A DNA stretch of 64,000 bases from Pontibacterium sinense (GTDB taxonomy: Bacteria; Pseudomonadota; Gammaproteobacteria; Pseudomonadales; Balneatricaceae). The stretch spans positions 58,742 through 122,741 of the forward strand of contig NZ_JADEYS010000017.1 of the NCBI RefSeq assembly GCF_015209595.1, given 5' to 3'. This document shows positions 1 to 10,801 of the stretch, one piece after another. The position numbers and the translations under genes were made by a program. Position 1 is the first letter of the stretch; every line of letters starts with the position of its first letter. Under the pieces are notes generated by a model that worked only from the letters and a program-made list of their open reading frames with translations, was not told the DNA's origin and made no database searches.

Positions 1-801
1 AAGCTGATCCTGAGTGACCGACTCACGCCAGCGATAGGCATTTTTGACACTGTCACGTCGAATACTGAAATGATCTTTTGATTGCAGTTTGGCATTTGAA
101 CTGCCTCTCACCCACTGCTCACTCATTGCGCTCCATTCCAGCCCCAGCTCCCGATAAAGTCCCTGAAAGGTCTCAAGCGGTGCCTGACAGACATCTTCAT
201 AGCGAACAATTTTGACCTGATCACAATCGGCGATCTGCTCCAGCATCTGTTGCCATTCCCGCGCAACCCGAGACCCAAAACACCGCCAGTCATCCAGCGT
301 ACTGCCCTCTCCCAACACCCAGCCGAGCGTGCGCATGCTGGACGCAATTCCCGCCGGATGGCGCACCAGTACCACCACCATGCGTGGATTAAAGCGATCG
401 ATAAACCAACTGCAGGCCAGAGGATTCACTTCCTTCACCACGGGCACCCGAACATTGCGTGAAAATGGTGGCCACTGATGTGGATAAGCCACCACGGAGG
501 GACGAATATAGGGTGAATGGCAACAGAGTTTTTGACTGGAGCGCAGGTAAGCGTCAGGCACGTTATCCGGTGTGACCTCGAACACCACACGCCCCTCATT
601 GGCTGCGGAGTATGCCCGTGTGCAAGGTTCACGGTAGTACAATGCAGAGGAACTTATCCCCAGACACCCTCCGACCCAACTCGACCCCGAGCGCGGCAGA
701 CCGACTATAAAAATAGGTCCGGACTCACGCCCTGCTCTGAACCCCATCCGATGACAAACACATAAAAACAGCCAAAATATGGCCTTCCAAACCCGATACA
801 T
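1..801 (-). CDS. sulfotransferase family protein (partial, runs off left edge)
   Basis: The reading frame is open to the left edge, so the C-terminus is missing; 267 residues are visible. The start ATG at 801 is preceded by an AAGGGG ribosome-binding site. After a hydrophobic N-terminus (about residues 5-18), GPIFIVGLPRSGSSW (about 29-43) is the 5'-phosphosulfate loop for PAPS binding. LVRHPAGIASSM matches the 3'-phosphate binding motif (R..P....S). The family moves sulfate from PAPS to carbohydrate or lipid hydroxyls; the acceptor cannot be read here. It is divergent from an acetyltransferase, which suggests polysaccharide decoration, but this is inference. Family call strong, substrate unknown. 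Confidence 0.85.
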   Translation of the reverse strand, partial: MYRVWKAIFWLFLCVCHRMGFRAGRESGPIFIVGLPRSGSSWVGGCLGISSSALYYREPCTRAYSAANEGRVVFEVTPDNVPDAYLRSSQKLCCHSPYIRPSVVAYPHQWPPFSRNVRVPVVKEVNPLACSWFIDRFNPRMVVVLVRHPAGIASSMRTLGWVLGEGSTLDDWRCFGSRVAREWQQMLEQIADCDQVKIVRYEDVCQAPLETFQGLYRELGLEWSAMSEQWVRGSSNAKLQSKDHFSIRRDSVKNAYRWRESVTQDQL

Positions 802-1127
802 ATCAGCCCCTTCTTTTGCCCCTGACAAGAAGATGAGCCTCTTTCGGTCACCACCCCTACGGTCACCTCAAGTACATCTGGCCTAAAAAAAACTATAGAC
901 GTCATTTCGTAATCATTGCTCAATATCCTTAAATACCGCGTGATTTTTTTTCGAAGCGCGACACACACAGAGGCGGAACTCTTTGTTTCATAAGGTATAA
1001 CAGTCGACGCGTCTGTATTTTATAATTCCCTGCTTGGCGTCATTAGGAGCACTAACACTGGTTGACTCCATTTAGCCTGACAGTTATACGAACGGTCTTA
1101 CATCTTGAAAACTAAAGGATTGGCAGA
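802..1127. other. divergent intergenic region
   Basis: This 326-bp gap lies between the divergently transcribed sulfotransferase and acetyltransferase and must hold promoters for both. It contains short A/T tracts near 887-895 and 944-952. The ribosome-binding site AAAGGA at about 1115 serves the right-hand gene. I see no convincing small gene or RNA in it. Confidence 0.5.
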
Positions 1128-1664
1128 ATGACACGCAGAGTGACACTCCAGGAAACTCTGATAAACATCAGCGCAGACAGGCAGCGATACGCCCGCTGGC
1201 GCCACGCCGGATTCTGGGTAACCTTCTGTTATCGCCTCCGTCGCTTGCGCAAGTTTGGGGGCCCACTCTGGAAACTGATGTTGCCGCTGGATATCGCCCT
1301 TGAGCTCAGTCGACTGCTGATCTCTGATACAAAAATCCCATCCAATATGGATGTGGGCCCCGGCCTCTACCTGCCCCATCCAACGGGCGTGGTTATCAAT
1401 GACAGCGCGGTGATCGGCGCTGAAGTGGACCTGTTCCAGCAAGTCACGCTGGGCGAGTGGCACGGTAAAGCACCGATACTGGAAGATGGCTGCAAACTGT
1501 TTGCTGGCGCACGTGCATTTGGCGACGTACGCATTGGCTTTGGTGCCAAAATTGGTGCCAACACCGTCATTCAGCGCGACGTCCCTGCCAACTACGTTGC
1601 CTATCTGGATGCGACCAAAGTCCGTCCTAAAATCGAAAGAGCCGCGGACAAAATCGCCAGCTAA
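1128..1664 (+). CDS. serine O-acetyltransferase-like hexapeptide-repeat acetyltransferase
   Basis: This 178-residue protein has an alpha-helical N-terminal half (1-75), then a left-handed beta-helix with hexapeptide periodicity. The region around residues 80-115, with GLYLPHPTGVVIN and LFQQVTLG, resembles the CysE/colanic-acid acetyltransferase active site; the His of HPTG is the likely general base. The family transfers acetyl from acetyl-CoA to a hydroxyl. It is shorter than CysE (about 270 aa), so a sugar or polysaccharide acceptor is as likely as serine, especially beside a sulfotransferase. The start has AAAGGA 8 nt upstream. Confidence 0.75.
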   Translation: MTRRVTLQETLINISADRQRYARWRHAGFWVTFCYRLRRLRKFGGPLWKLMLPLDIALELSRLLISDTKIPSNMDVGPGLYLPHPTGVVINDSAVIGAEVDLFQQVTLGEWHGKAPILEDGCKLFAGARAFGDVRIGFGAKIGANTVIQRDVPANYVAYLDATKVRPKIERAADKIAS

Positions 1665-1679
1665 TCCGCCGTCAAAGAG

Positions 1680-1697
1680 AGGGGCATCGCAGCCCCT
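1680..1697. terminator. stem-loop between convergent genes
   Basis: AGGGGC and GCCCCT form a 6-bp G+C-rich stem with loop ATCGCA. It lies between the ends of the convergent acetyltransferase and dioxygenase genes. There is no long U-tract, so terminator function is only likely from position. Confidence 0.45.
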
Positions 1698-1703
1698 TAT
1701 CAA

Positions 1704-2807
1704 TTACCCCTGAACCTGATGCTGTCGGGTTTCATCAATCAGATACTTCAGCCATTTCAGGTACGGCGTCCCACCCGTACCGTGCTGATCGTTGCAGCGC
1801 CGTGCGATGTATTTGATCGCCCAGTGGTAATGCACCTCCCGAAACTCGGCCATCTGCTCCAACACCCGATTGAAGGTCTCCGGGGTTGCGACCGGTCTTA
1901 CATCCGGCATCGCATGCACCACATCCAGCCACTCCACATGGGCTTTTGGCATATAGTGACGCATGTCGTTCAAGTGACTGATCAGACGGTTGGGCTGATG
2001 AGGGATTTTCATAAACTCCACCAACATCGGCATCATCGAACTCTGTGCCCCGGTTTCGCCGCGGAAATTCACCACCTGACCCATCGATTCATAGGTCACA
2101 TCCCGAAACTGACCGATATAGGGCCGGAAACGGCTGAAGTACAACTCGTCTGACATTTTCTCCGGTATCCGGCGCAACACCTGCAGAACGTTATCCAGTG
2201 CCGCCGAGATCTGCAGCAGGCTGTTATCCACAGCGTCATGGTCATCAACGCCCGCTGAATCGTCCAACGTCATCATTGCGTCCATCATCCGGGCCGCCAG
2301 CGCCTCGATCTCTACGTGAATCAAAATAAACCAGTGCTCGTCGTAAAGATGGACAAAGTTCTGCACGGTATCGATGTTGCCCAGTTCAATCCCCCTGTCC
2401 GGATCAAAACGCTTCCAGTTATACAGTGCATAACCGTCGTAGCTCAGCATAGGCGGGCGCTCCAGCAGCTCCGCAATCTGACACAACGGACGGGCGATAT
2501 TGGCCGGCAGTGAGTGGGTCACGGGCTGGCCTATCTGATTGATATAACCTGAAGCGATAAACCCCAGCCGCAGATAGTAGAGATGCGCTTGGGACAGCAA
2601 TTTGGGTGGAATATTGGGATGGGGCCATTCCGGCAGGACCTGAGCACGCATGTATGAACGAAATTCAGGTTCTAACAACAAACTGGGCAGATCGTTGCCG
2701 ATCTGATCGATGATTTCAAAGCGTTCACCGAGTGTTAAACGGCTGTCCGGGTCTTCGGCGGGTAGAAAACCACGGCGTCTGAAGGCTGTACGAAGGTGAT
2801 CATCCAT
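1704..2807 (-). CDS. indoleamine 2,3-dioxygenase-like haem enzyme
   Basis: This 367-residue protein uses an ATG at 2807, chosen because AGGGGGAT lies 7 nt upstream; an in-frame ATG 42 nt earlier lacks one. The C-terminal part carries the family signature: FREVH followed by KYI (about 322-334), then GTGGTPY (about 343-349). His326 aligns with the proximal haem ligand (His346) of human IDO1. GAQSSMMPML (about 255) and the MRHYMP segment also fit. The family inserts O2 into the indole ring of tryptophan, giving N-formylkynurenine. No kynureninase or formamidase gene is nearby. Family confident; substrate not proven, as bacterial IDO-like proteins vary. Confidence 0.8.
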   Translation of the reverse strand: MDDHLRTAFRRRGFLPAEDPDSRLTLGERFEIIDQIGNDLPSLLLEPEFRSYMRAQVLPEWPHPNIPPKLLSQAHLYYLRLGFIASGYINQIGQPVTHSLPANIARPLCQIAELLERPPMLSYDGYALYNWKRFDPDRGIELGNIDTVQNFVHLYDEHWFILIHVEIEALAARMMDAMMTLDDSAGVDDHDAVDNSLLQISAALDNVLQVLRRIPEKMSDELYFSRFRPYIGQFRDVTYESMGQVVNFRGETGAQSSMMPMLVEFMKIPHQPNRLISHLNDMRHYMPKAHVEWLDVVHAMPDVRPVATPETFNRVLEQMAEFREVHYHWAIKYIARRCNDQHGTGGTPYLKWLKYLIDETRQHQVQG

Positions 2808-2881
2808 AAAGATTATCCCCCTAATGTCGATTTTGAAGTTAGACCGCAAACTCAGCCCTACATTCCATCGCCCGCAACCGG

Positions 2882-2887
2882 TATAAT
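2882..2887 (+). promoter_or_regulatory. candidate -10 of valS promoter
   Basis: A perfect TATAAT lies 42 bp upstream of the valS start codon. The expected -35 position (about 2859) is a poor match, so this is a candidate only. Confidence 0.4.
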
Positions 2888-2929
2888 TCGTCGATTAATT
2901 TGAATGAATATTAGAGAAGCCAGAATCTA

Positions 2930-5785
<2,856 letters not shown>

Positions 5786-5812
5786 GGGTTAGTTACCTTA
5801 CGTCCTGAATTG

Positions 5813-5839
5813 AAAAAGCCCGCGATTGCGGGCTTTTTT
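5813..5839 (+). terminator. rho-independent terminator of valS
   Basis: AAAAAGCCCGC and GCGGGCTTTTTT form a perfect stem with a short loop and a T-run, 28 bp after the valS stop. Confidence 0.92.
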
Positions 5840-5950
5840 GTATTCGTATGTCACGGTGAACACCGACATTGTAGGGCATCGATTTATCGTGCCTCCTGCA
5901 GAGTGCAGTGTATCCATGGATTCCAGATACTTTCCGAAGTACCGCCTACT

Positions 5951-5976
5951 CGTTCCCATGCTCCGCGTGGGAATGC
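5951..5976. repeat. REP-like palindrome, copy 1
   Basis: CGTTCCCATGCTC / GCGTGGGAATG forms an imperfect hairpin. Nearly the same unit recurs at 16258-16286 (CGTTCCCACGC...GCGTGGGAACG), so this is a dispersed intergenic repeat family. Confidence 0.7.
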
Positions 5977-6005
5977 ATATCGGTGTTCTTCCACCTGTTC
6001 GGTGG

Positions 6006-6031
6006 TTAAGGGGAAGCCAGCTTCCCCTTAA
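6006..6031. repeat. perfect 12-bp inverted repeat
   Basis: TTAAGGGGAAGC and GCTTCCCCTTAA are separated by 2 nt. No T-run follows and no gene ends immediately beside it, so it looks like a repetitive-element palindrome rather than a terminator. Confidence 0.65.
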
Positions 6032-6331
6032 CAATCCCCACTGCCCCTACTACTTGCCCGCTTCGCGGCTTCCCTGCGCGTTTCGAAATAAAACTAAGCG
6101 AATAAACTCGGCCTACGGCCTCAGACAGAATTCGCTTTTAACGTTTTAATTCTGCAATGCTCAGCTGCGCAGAAGGGGATTAACGCCTGTGCCACAAATT
6201 AATTATTTTCCATTTTCACTCAAAGATACCTAATAAACCCGGCACAGCTCTCACCTTTACAACTGATTCATACAATGCTCAACTTCGTAGAAGCGGATAG
6301 AGTATTCGACGAAGTCCAAATATTTTTAAGT

Positions 6332-8269
6332 TCACGAAAACACATCTTGTATACGGCCAATAAGGTTCGAAGCTATAAACTTATGATCCTTCTTTGCTTC
6401 GGTATGGACAACTCTTTTCAACTTACTTGTCTTGACCTCAAGCTTTTTCGAATATAAATTCAAAATCCCAGACAATACTTTCTTTCCATCGCAATTATCA
6501 AACAACTCGCCCTCAGAAAGTCCAGAATATTTATCAAATATAGCTTTATGCTCATCCAACAAAACACTCTTAAATGCCTCGATACAGTCTTCTTGAAAAA
6601 AGAACTCCTCTATATGCTCCTTATATTTACCTATATCATCCAATGGAGCCTCCCTTCCTGAAATCCTTTCTAATAGAAACTCTTTCGCTATATACTGAAG
6701 TCTTAAGGCACTCTCCTTTCTAAGCAATATATATTTTGACCTATCTATTTCTTCAACAATATCCTTTTTAACTTGCCCCTCATCAATCCCATCCCCTAAA
6801 TCATCAAGCATGTTATAGCAATGAACCAACAACTTCTCATCCAAAAAATAATTTTCGAACTCATGCTTATCAAGAACAATAAAGCTATTGTCATAGAATT
6901 TCGGACTTTTCTTCCTTAGACCCTTAAAATAATCATCATCTTTCCCATCTCTATCAATCATAAAACAATAGATAGAATCATGAATATCCTGCTCAACAAG
7001 TGATAGCTTTTCAAAAGCATCACAGACCGCCTGACAGCTCCCAAGAACTTTAATCCTTACGTTAAGATCACTTACAACAGACTCAAGGAAAGAGGCATCT
7101 CCTTTCCCCTCAACAAATAAAATCTTGTTATAAACTGTACTTAGCCCCATTTCCCTAAGCGAATCCTCAGCCTTGCTTTTTACTAACGGTTTCATTTCTC
7201 CATCAATATAGTAATTTTTACCTGTTGAGAAAATTTTGTAAATTAGAGGCTTAGAGTGCGTTAAATAGAAGATCTGATCAACTTTATGTTCCCCATAAAC
7301 ATTCCTAATCCATTCTGACTTGATCTGTCTATTTACATCCAAACCTTTTAATTTTTCCACTAAGTGCCCTTTAGTAGAAAACTCCTCCAATGCATTTGAA
7401 AACCTAATGAGAAGTTCTTCATGAAAGTGGTTTTCAGGCTCATCAACTATAAGAATACCTATAGATGCAGATATACAAAGATAAACCATCGAACAAAAAA
7501 GAGCCTTTTCCCCCGAACTAAAATCTCTTATATCATATGGTGACTGCTTTATATTCCTATTACCTTTACCTAAAAGAACAAATTCATTATCTTTATGCTT
7601 ACCACTGAAGTTAGAAAGTTCAACCTCAGGAATCAAATCATTAAATAACTTAGATGCTACTTTATAATAAAGCAACCTATCTGGTTTCAATGGCACCAAA
7701 CGATCCGATATATAGTCATTAACCAGTCGTTGATAAGTATTTGAGAAAACCCGATCCGGGTAGAATATACTCTCAATCAGAAGATCCACCGGTCTTACTT
7801 TAGAAACCCCTATTGATTGATGAGAAACAGAGTCTTCAGAAAAACTTTTGCTAGCATCTATAAACAATATCAATGAAGAAGGATTACTAGAATTCCAAAA
7901 CCGCCCCAAATCATCGATACAATGCTGCGCCCCTCCTACATCCCACAAAAAGGGACCATCTTGTCTTCTTTTTAGAAAAAAACTTCTATCCTTACCATCA
8001 ATATTTAATATAATTTTTATTGAAGAATGATTTTCAGAAAGAAACTTAAACACTTCTCTTTCAAAATCATCCCGATATTTATTACAATCGCAGTATTTTA
8101 CAAAAAATGCTTTTTGGAAAAGAACAAGGCTTTTCAATATTGTTGTCTTTCCTGATCCATTCCTACCACTAACTGCAAATATATTATCTCCTTCATCAAA
8201 ATCAAAATCCTTATAACCTTTGAAACTCTTAACATTATGAAGGGAAATTTTTTTTACCTTTATAGACAT
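6332..8269 (-). CDS. AAA/ABC-type ATPase fused to a TOPRIM/DUF4435-like domain, candidate anti-phage defence protein
   Basis: This 645-residue protein has an SMC/RecF-like ATPase: Walker A GRNGSGKTT at 35-43, FSSGEKALF as ABC signature (about 250), and Walker B ILIVDEPENHFH with Asp276. The C-terminal half has the acidic pattern of a TOPRIM/DUF4435 domain: FVEGKGD with Glu387, MIDRDG with Asp439/Asp441, then HEFENYFLD (about 465). ATPase plus such a domain is the plan of OLD-family nucleases and of PARIS (AriA ATPase with AriB DUF4435 nuclease), here in one chain. It is much more A+T-rich than its neighbours, which suggests transfer. RBS AGGA 5 nt before ATG. ATPase call firm; defence role and nuclease activity inferred. 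Confidence 0.8.
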   Translation of the reverse strand: MSIKVKKISLHNVKSFKGYKDFDFDEGDNIFAVSGRNGSGKTTILKSLVLFQKAFFVKYCDCNKYRDDFEREVFKFLSENHSSIKIILNIDGKDRSFFLKRRQDGPFLWDVGGAQHCIDDLGRFWNSSNPSSLILFIDASKSFSEDSVSHQSIGVSKVRPVDLLIESIFYPDRVFSNTYQRLVNDYISDRLVPLKPDRLLYYKVASKLFNDLIPEVELSNFSGKHKDNEFVLLGKGNRNIKQSPYDIRDFSSGEKALFCSMVYLCISASIGILIVDEPENHFHEELLIRFSNALEEFSTKGHLVEKLKGLDVNRQIKSEWIRNVYGEHKVDQIFYLTHSKPLIYKIFSTGKNYYIDGEMKPLVKSKAEDSLREMGLSTVYNKILFVEGKGDASFLESVVSDLNVRIKVLGSCQAVCDAFEKLSLVEQDIHDSIYCFMIDRDGKDDDYFKGLRKKSPKFYDNSFIVLDKHEFENYFLDEKLLVHCYNMLDDLGDGIDEGQVKKDIVEEIDRSKYILLRKESALRLQYIAKEFLLERISGREAPLDDIGKYKEHIEEFFFQEDCIEAFKSVLLDEHKAIFDKYSGLSEGELFDNCDGKKVLSGILNLYSKKLEVKTSKLKRVVHTEAKKDHKFIASNLIGRIQDVFS

Positions 8270-8358
8270 AAAAAATCCTGAAGAACAAAAACATAGCTAT
8301 TTATAAAAAAAGTTCATATTTTGATACTAAATGAAGCCAAAATACGTTTAGAACTCTC

Positions 8359-8892
8359 TCACTTCGAACCACCACAAACCTCATCCCGCATCTGAATAGT
8401 TCTCACATCCCGACTACTCATCGCCTGAATCCTCAGCACTGAACACTGCTGTCGACGCTGCAGTTCCTGATCATCCACAACTGTTGATCGCCCGACTTCG
8501 GCCACCACCGGCTTAAACTCCACCGATGCGGCGCAGTAGAGGTTCTTTAGTTTCAGGTGTTTCCAGTGGTCACTGGGGTGATTGGTCAGGTGTTGGCAGG
8601 TTTCAGTGAATAGCGCTCGGGCAGCGCGGGTACATTTGGAGTATTCGAGCAGGTTATGCTGTAGCTGGGCACAGACGGAGGGTTTGCGTAGTTTCCAAAG
8701 TTGATACTGGAACGTGACGGGCTGGCCGTTGTAGTTCACATGCTTAGATTCCAACGCAATGCCGACCCTATCGTTGTAGGAGGACATGTAGCTGTTAGCA
8801 AGGTCGTTTACAAACACACCGTAGGCTTTGGCCACGACATTGCCCGCCTGCAGCGGTGCTGAGACGATGAGAAGTAAAAAGAGGAGACGCAT
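8359..8892 (-). CDS. secreted hypothetical protein
   Basis: From the ATG at 8892 this is 177 residues, beginning with a clear signal peptide (RLLFLLLIVSAPLQA, cleavage after about residue 16). The mature part has six cysteines, consistent with an exported disulfide-bonded protein. A GTG six codons upstream (8910) is an alternative start; neither has a strong ribosome-binding site. I do not recognise a family. It lies behind the ATPase gene on the same strand, about 90 bp apart. G+C is higher than in the ATPase gene, so the two need not have arrived together. Confidence 0.6.
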   Translation of the reverse strand: MRLLFLLLIVSAPLQAGNVVAKAYGVFVNDLANSYMSSYNDRVGIALESKHVNYNGQPVTFQYQLWKLRKPSVCAQLQHNLLEYSKCTRAARALFTETCQHLTNHPSDHWKHLKLKNLYCAASVEFKPVVAEVGRSTVVDDQELQRRQQCSVLRIQAMSSRDVRTIQMRDEVCGGSK

Positions 8893-9060
8893 CCACTGCA
8901 CCGTACACACCCTGTATCTGATCCTTATGCGGTCGGTCCTGACCGGTTATTGAACAGCAGTGTGCTACGTGATCGGTTTTGGTGCAAGTAGTTGCAGTCG
9001 GGATTCTACCTATGTCTTGATCTGAACAAACCCGGTGGCGATTCGCCGTTGTGAAGAACG

Positions 9061-9076
9061 ATAGATAGCAATCTAT
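9061..9076. promoter_or_regulatory. palindrome next to -10 of the toxin-antitoxin operon
   Basis: ATAGAT and ATCTAT flank a 4-nt spacer, directly upstream of a CATAAT -10-like hexamer (9079-9084) and 46 bp before the antitoxin start. Phd/YefM antitoxins bind such short palindromes to repress their own operon. Operator function is inferred from position. Confidence 0.45.
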
Positions 9077-9122
9077 GCCATAATGATTAAAACGCACAAA
9101 TTGATCAAAATGAGCGATAGTT

Positions 9123-9377
9123 ATGGAACTCACAGCAACAGAAGCCAAGCGAGAGTTTGGTGACTTAATCCTGAAAGCTCAGTCTGAGGCGGTTCGTATC
9201 TCACGCAACGGGAAACCCGTCGCGGCGGTGATATCCCACGAAGAATTTGAGCAATACCAAGCCTTCAAGGAGCAGCAACTCAAAGCCGCAATTGAAGAAG
9301 GGATGGCCGATCTGGAAGCTGGACGCATCCACGATGGTGAATCAGTATTTGAAGAATTAAGGAAACTAGCTAAATAG
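9123..9377 (+). CDS. Phd/YefM-family antitoxin
   Basis: This 84-residue protein starts MELTATEAKREFGDL and continues VRISRNGKPVAAVIS, the typical Phd/YefM N-terminal DNA-binding fold (residues 1-50). A charged C-terminal helix (55-84) would wrap around the toxin. Its TAG stop is immediately followed by the ATG of the toxin gene, the usual translationally coupled order. It should neutralise the toxin and autorepress the operon. A palindrome and -10 element lie upstream. Confidence 0.9.
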   Translation: MELTATEAKREFGDLILKAQSEAVRISRNGKPVAAVISHEEFEQYQAFKEQQLKAAIEEGMADLEAGRIHDGESVFEELRKLAK

Positions 9378-9668
9378 ATGCTAAACATTAAGCTCACGGA
9401 TCGAGCTAAGAAGGATCTTCGATCCATCGTACTCTATACCAGAAAAAACTTCGGCAGTGGGCAAGCCACGCTCTATGTGAAAGAGTTACAAGCCAAGATC
9501 CAGCTTTTGGCCAGATCCCCTAAGCTCGGTGCATTACGCCCAGAGCTACGCCCTGATATAAGAAGCTCCCCTTTTAAAAGCCATACGGTTTTTTACTACT
9601 CAGATAAAAATAATCTGACCGTGGTGACAGTTCTTCACAACTCCATGGAACCCAGTAAACACCTATAA
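9378..9668 (+). CDS. ParE/RelE-superfamily toxin
   Basis: This 96-residue protein has the RelE/ParE fold pattern: LTDRAKKDLRSIVLYT at the N-terminus, SPKLGALRPELRPDIRSSPF in the middle, HTVFYYSDKNN, then VVTVLHNSMEPSKHL at the C-terminus. The motifs are closer to ParE (gyrase poison) than to RelE (ribosome-dependent mRNase), but the target cannot be settled by eye. It starts on the base after the antitoxin stop. It probably adds stability to the accessory island. Confidence 0.88.
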   Translation: MLNIKLTDRAKKDLRSIVLYTRKNFGSGQATLYVKELQAKIQLLARSPKLGALRPELRPDIRSSPFKSHTVFYYSDKNNLTVVTVLHNSMEPSKHL

Positions 9669-9693
9669 ACAAGTCACACCATCTAGCAAGTAA

Positions 9694-9719
9694 GGTGCAA
9701 TAGCAGAGCGTATTGCACC
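9694..9719. repeat. 9-bp inverted repeat between convergent genes
   Basis: GGTGCAATA and TATTGCACC flank an 8-nt loop, between the toxin stop and the end of the exporter gene. No T-run follows on either strand. It may act as a 3' end stabiliser or weak bidirectional terminator. Confidence 0.45.
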
Positions 9720-9759
9720 AGAAATACCTGATTGTGATGAATCTCCATCAGAGTCTTGA

Positions 9760-10689
9760 TTAAGCAGGTTTACCCGCCCTCTCCCGCCGTTTGCGTAGCC
9801 AACCATGGCTGCTGACCAACAGAATGCCACCGATGATCAGCCCTGAGCCGAATATAAAGTTGGCTTCAATACGCTCGCCCAGCAGCCAGTTGCCCAGTAG
9901 CACACCAAACACCGGGGTCATAAAGGAGAGGATGCCCAGCTGGGAAGCTTTGTATTTGGTGAGTAGCCAAAACCAGCCCAGGTAGCTAATGAAGGATACG
10001 ATGATGCCGTGGAACGCCAGACTGCCCCATACCTCTGGTGTTAAATTAACCTCGGCCTGATCGGTGATATACGACCAGAGCGTTAGCAGGACAAAGGCCA
10101 CCAGCAGTTGGTAGAGCAGTGTCTGTCGGGCGGGCAAGGCACTCAAACCGGTGGCACGCACGACTACGGTGGTTAAGCCCCACGCGGCACCCGCCAACAG
10201 GGCAAGGAAGTCTCCCCACAGCACGGCACTACTGAGCGCATCGGTTGAGTCACCGCCCAGAAAGGCCAGTACGATCCCTCCGAATGCCAGCAGAATACCC
10301 AACCACTGCAAGCGACTCATACGCTCGCTGGGGATTTTCATATGCAAACCAATGGCGGCGAATATGGGCGAGGTATAGAGAAACACGGTTGCATGACCGG
10401 CGGAGGTTTCGTTCAGAGCTTCACCCAGAAACAGAAACTCCAGGGTGAATAACACACCAATCAGCAGCGCCGGAATCCGGTTTTCCGGGGCCAGCGGCAT
10501 CCTGTGTCGTTGTATCAGAATCAATACGATAATCAGTGCGGCGGCAATTCCGGAGCGCAACGCAATTTGAAACACCGGCACAATATCCTCTGCCACCGCT
10601 TTTAGCATGACCTGCTGCGAGGCCATCACGATGCAGAAGATGACCATACTGGTAATGGCAAAGAGATCTAACGGTTGTCGAGTGCCCAT
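9760..10689 (-). CDS. EamA/DMT-superfamily permease
   Basis: This 309-residue inner-membrane protein has about ten hydrophobic segments arranged as two EamA repeats (about 10-140 and 155-295), the layout of drug/metabolite transporters such as RhaT and YdcZ relatives. The second repeat contains the conserved FMTPVFGVLLG segment. The substrate, likely a small metabolite exported from the cell, cannot be read. A GGGGGG-rich ribosome-binding site lies before the ATG. It is divergent from an AraC regulator, which probably controls it. Confidence 0.85.
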   Translation of the reverse strand: MGTRQPLDLFAITSMVIFCIVMASQQVMLKAVAEDIVPVFQIALRSGIAAALIIVLILIQRHRMPLAPENRIPALLIGVLFTLEFLFLGEALNETSAGHATVFLYTSPIFAAIGLHMKIPSERMSRLQWLGILLAFGGIVLAFLGGDSTDALSSAVLWGDFLALLAGAAWGLTTVVVRATGLSALPARQTLLYQLLVAFVLLTLWSYITDQAEVNLTPEVWGSLAFHGIIVSFISYLGWFWLLTKYKASQLGILSFMTPVFGVLLGNWLLGERIEANFIFGSGLIIGGILLVSSHGWLRKRRERAGKPA

Positions 10690-10801
10690 GGCGCCCCCCA
10701 GTGATTGAGTGAATGAAGTGAACTGACGCCATTATCTTTTGTCAGAATTAATCGATATAGCTAGAATAAGACAACCGATAACGCAGATCAGCCAGTAGCT
10801 T

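Larger units (their letters stand above)
5840..6331. other. non-coding, repeat-bearing region at the edge of an accessory island
   Basis: I see no supported gene in these 490 bases. The region holds a REP-like palindrome (5951-5976) and a perfect 12-bp inverted repeat (6006-6031). Base composition changes inside it, from the G+C-balanced valS side to the A+T-rich ATPase gene. Confidence 0.6.

Noticed and set aside
9049..9054. TTGTGA as the -35 of the toxin-antitoxin promoter
   Set aside because: It is 24 bp from the CATAAT hexamer, too far for a usual sigma-70 promoter.
9694..9719. Inverted repeat read as a strong terminator
   Set aside because: The stem is perfect, but no T-run follows on either strand, so it is listed only as a repeat.
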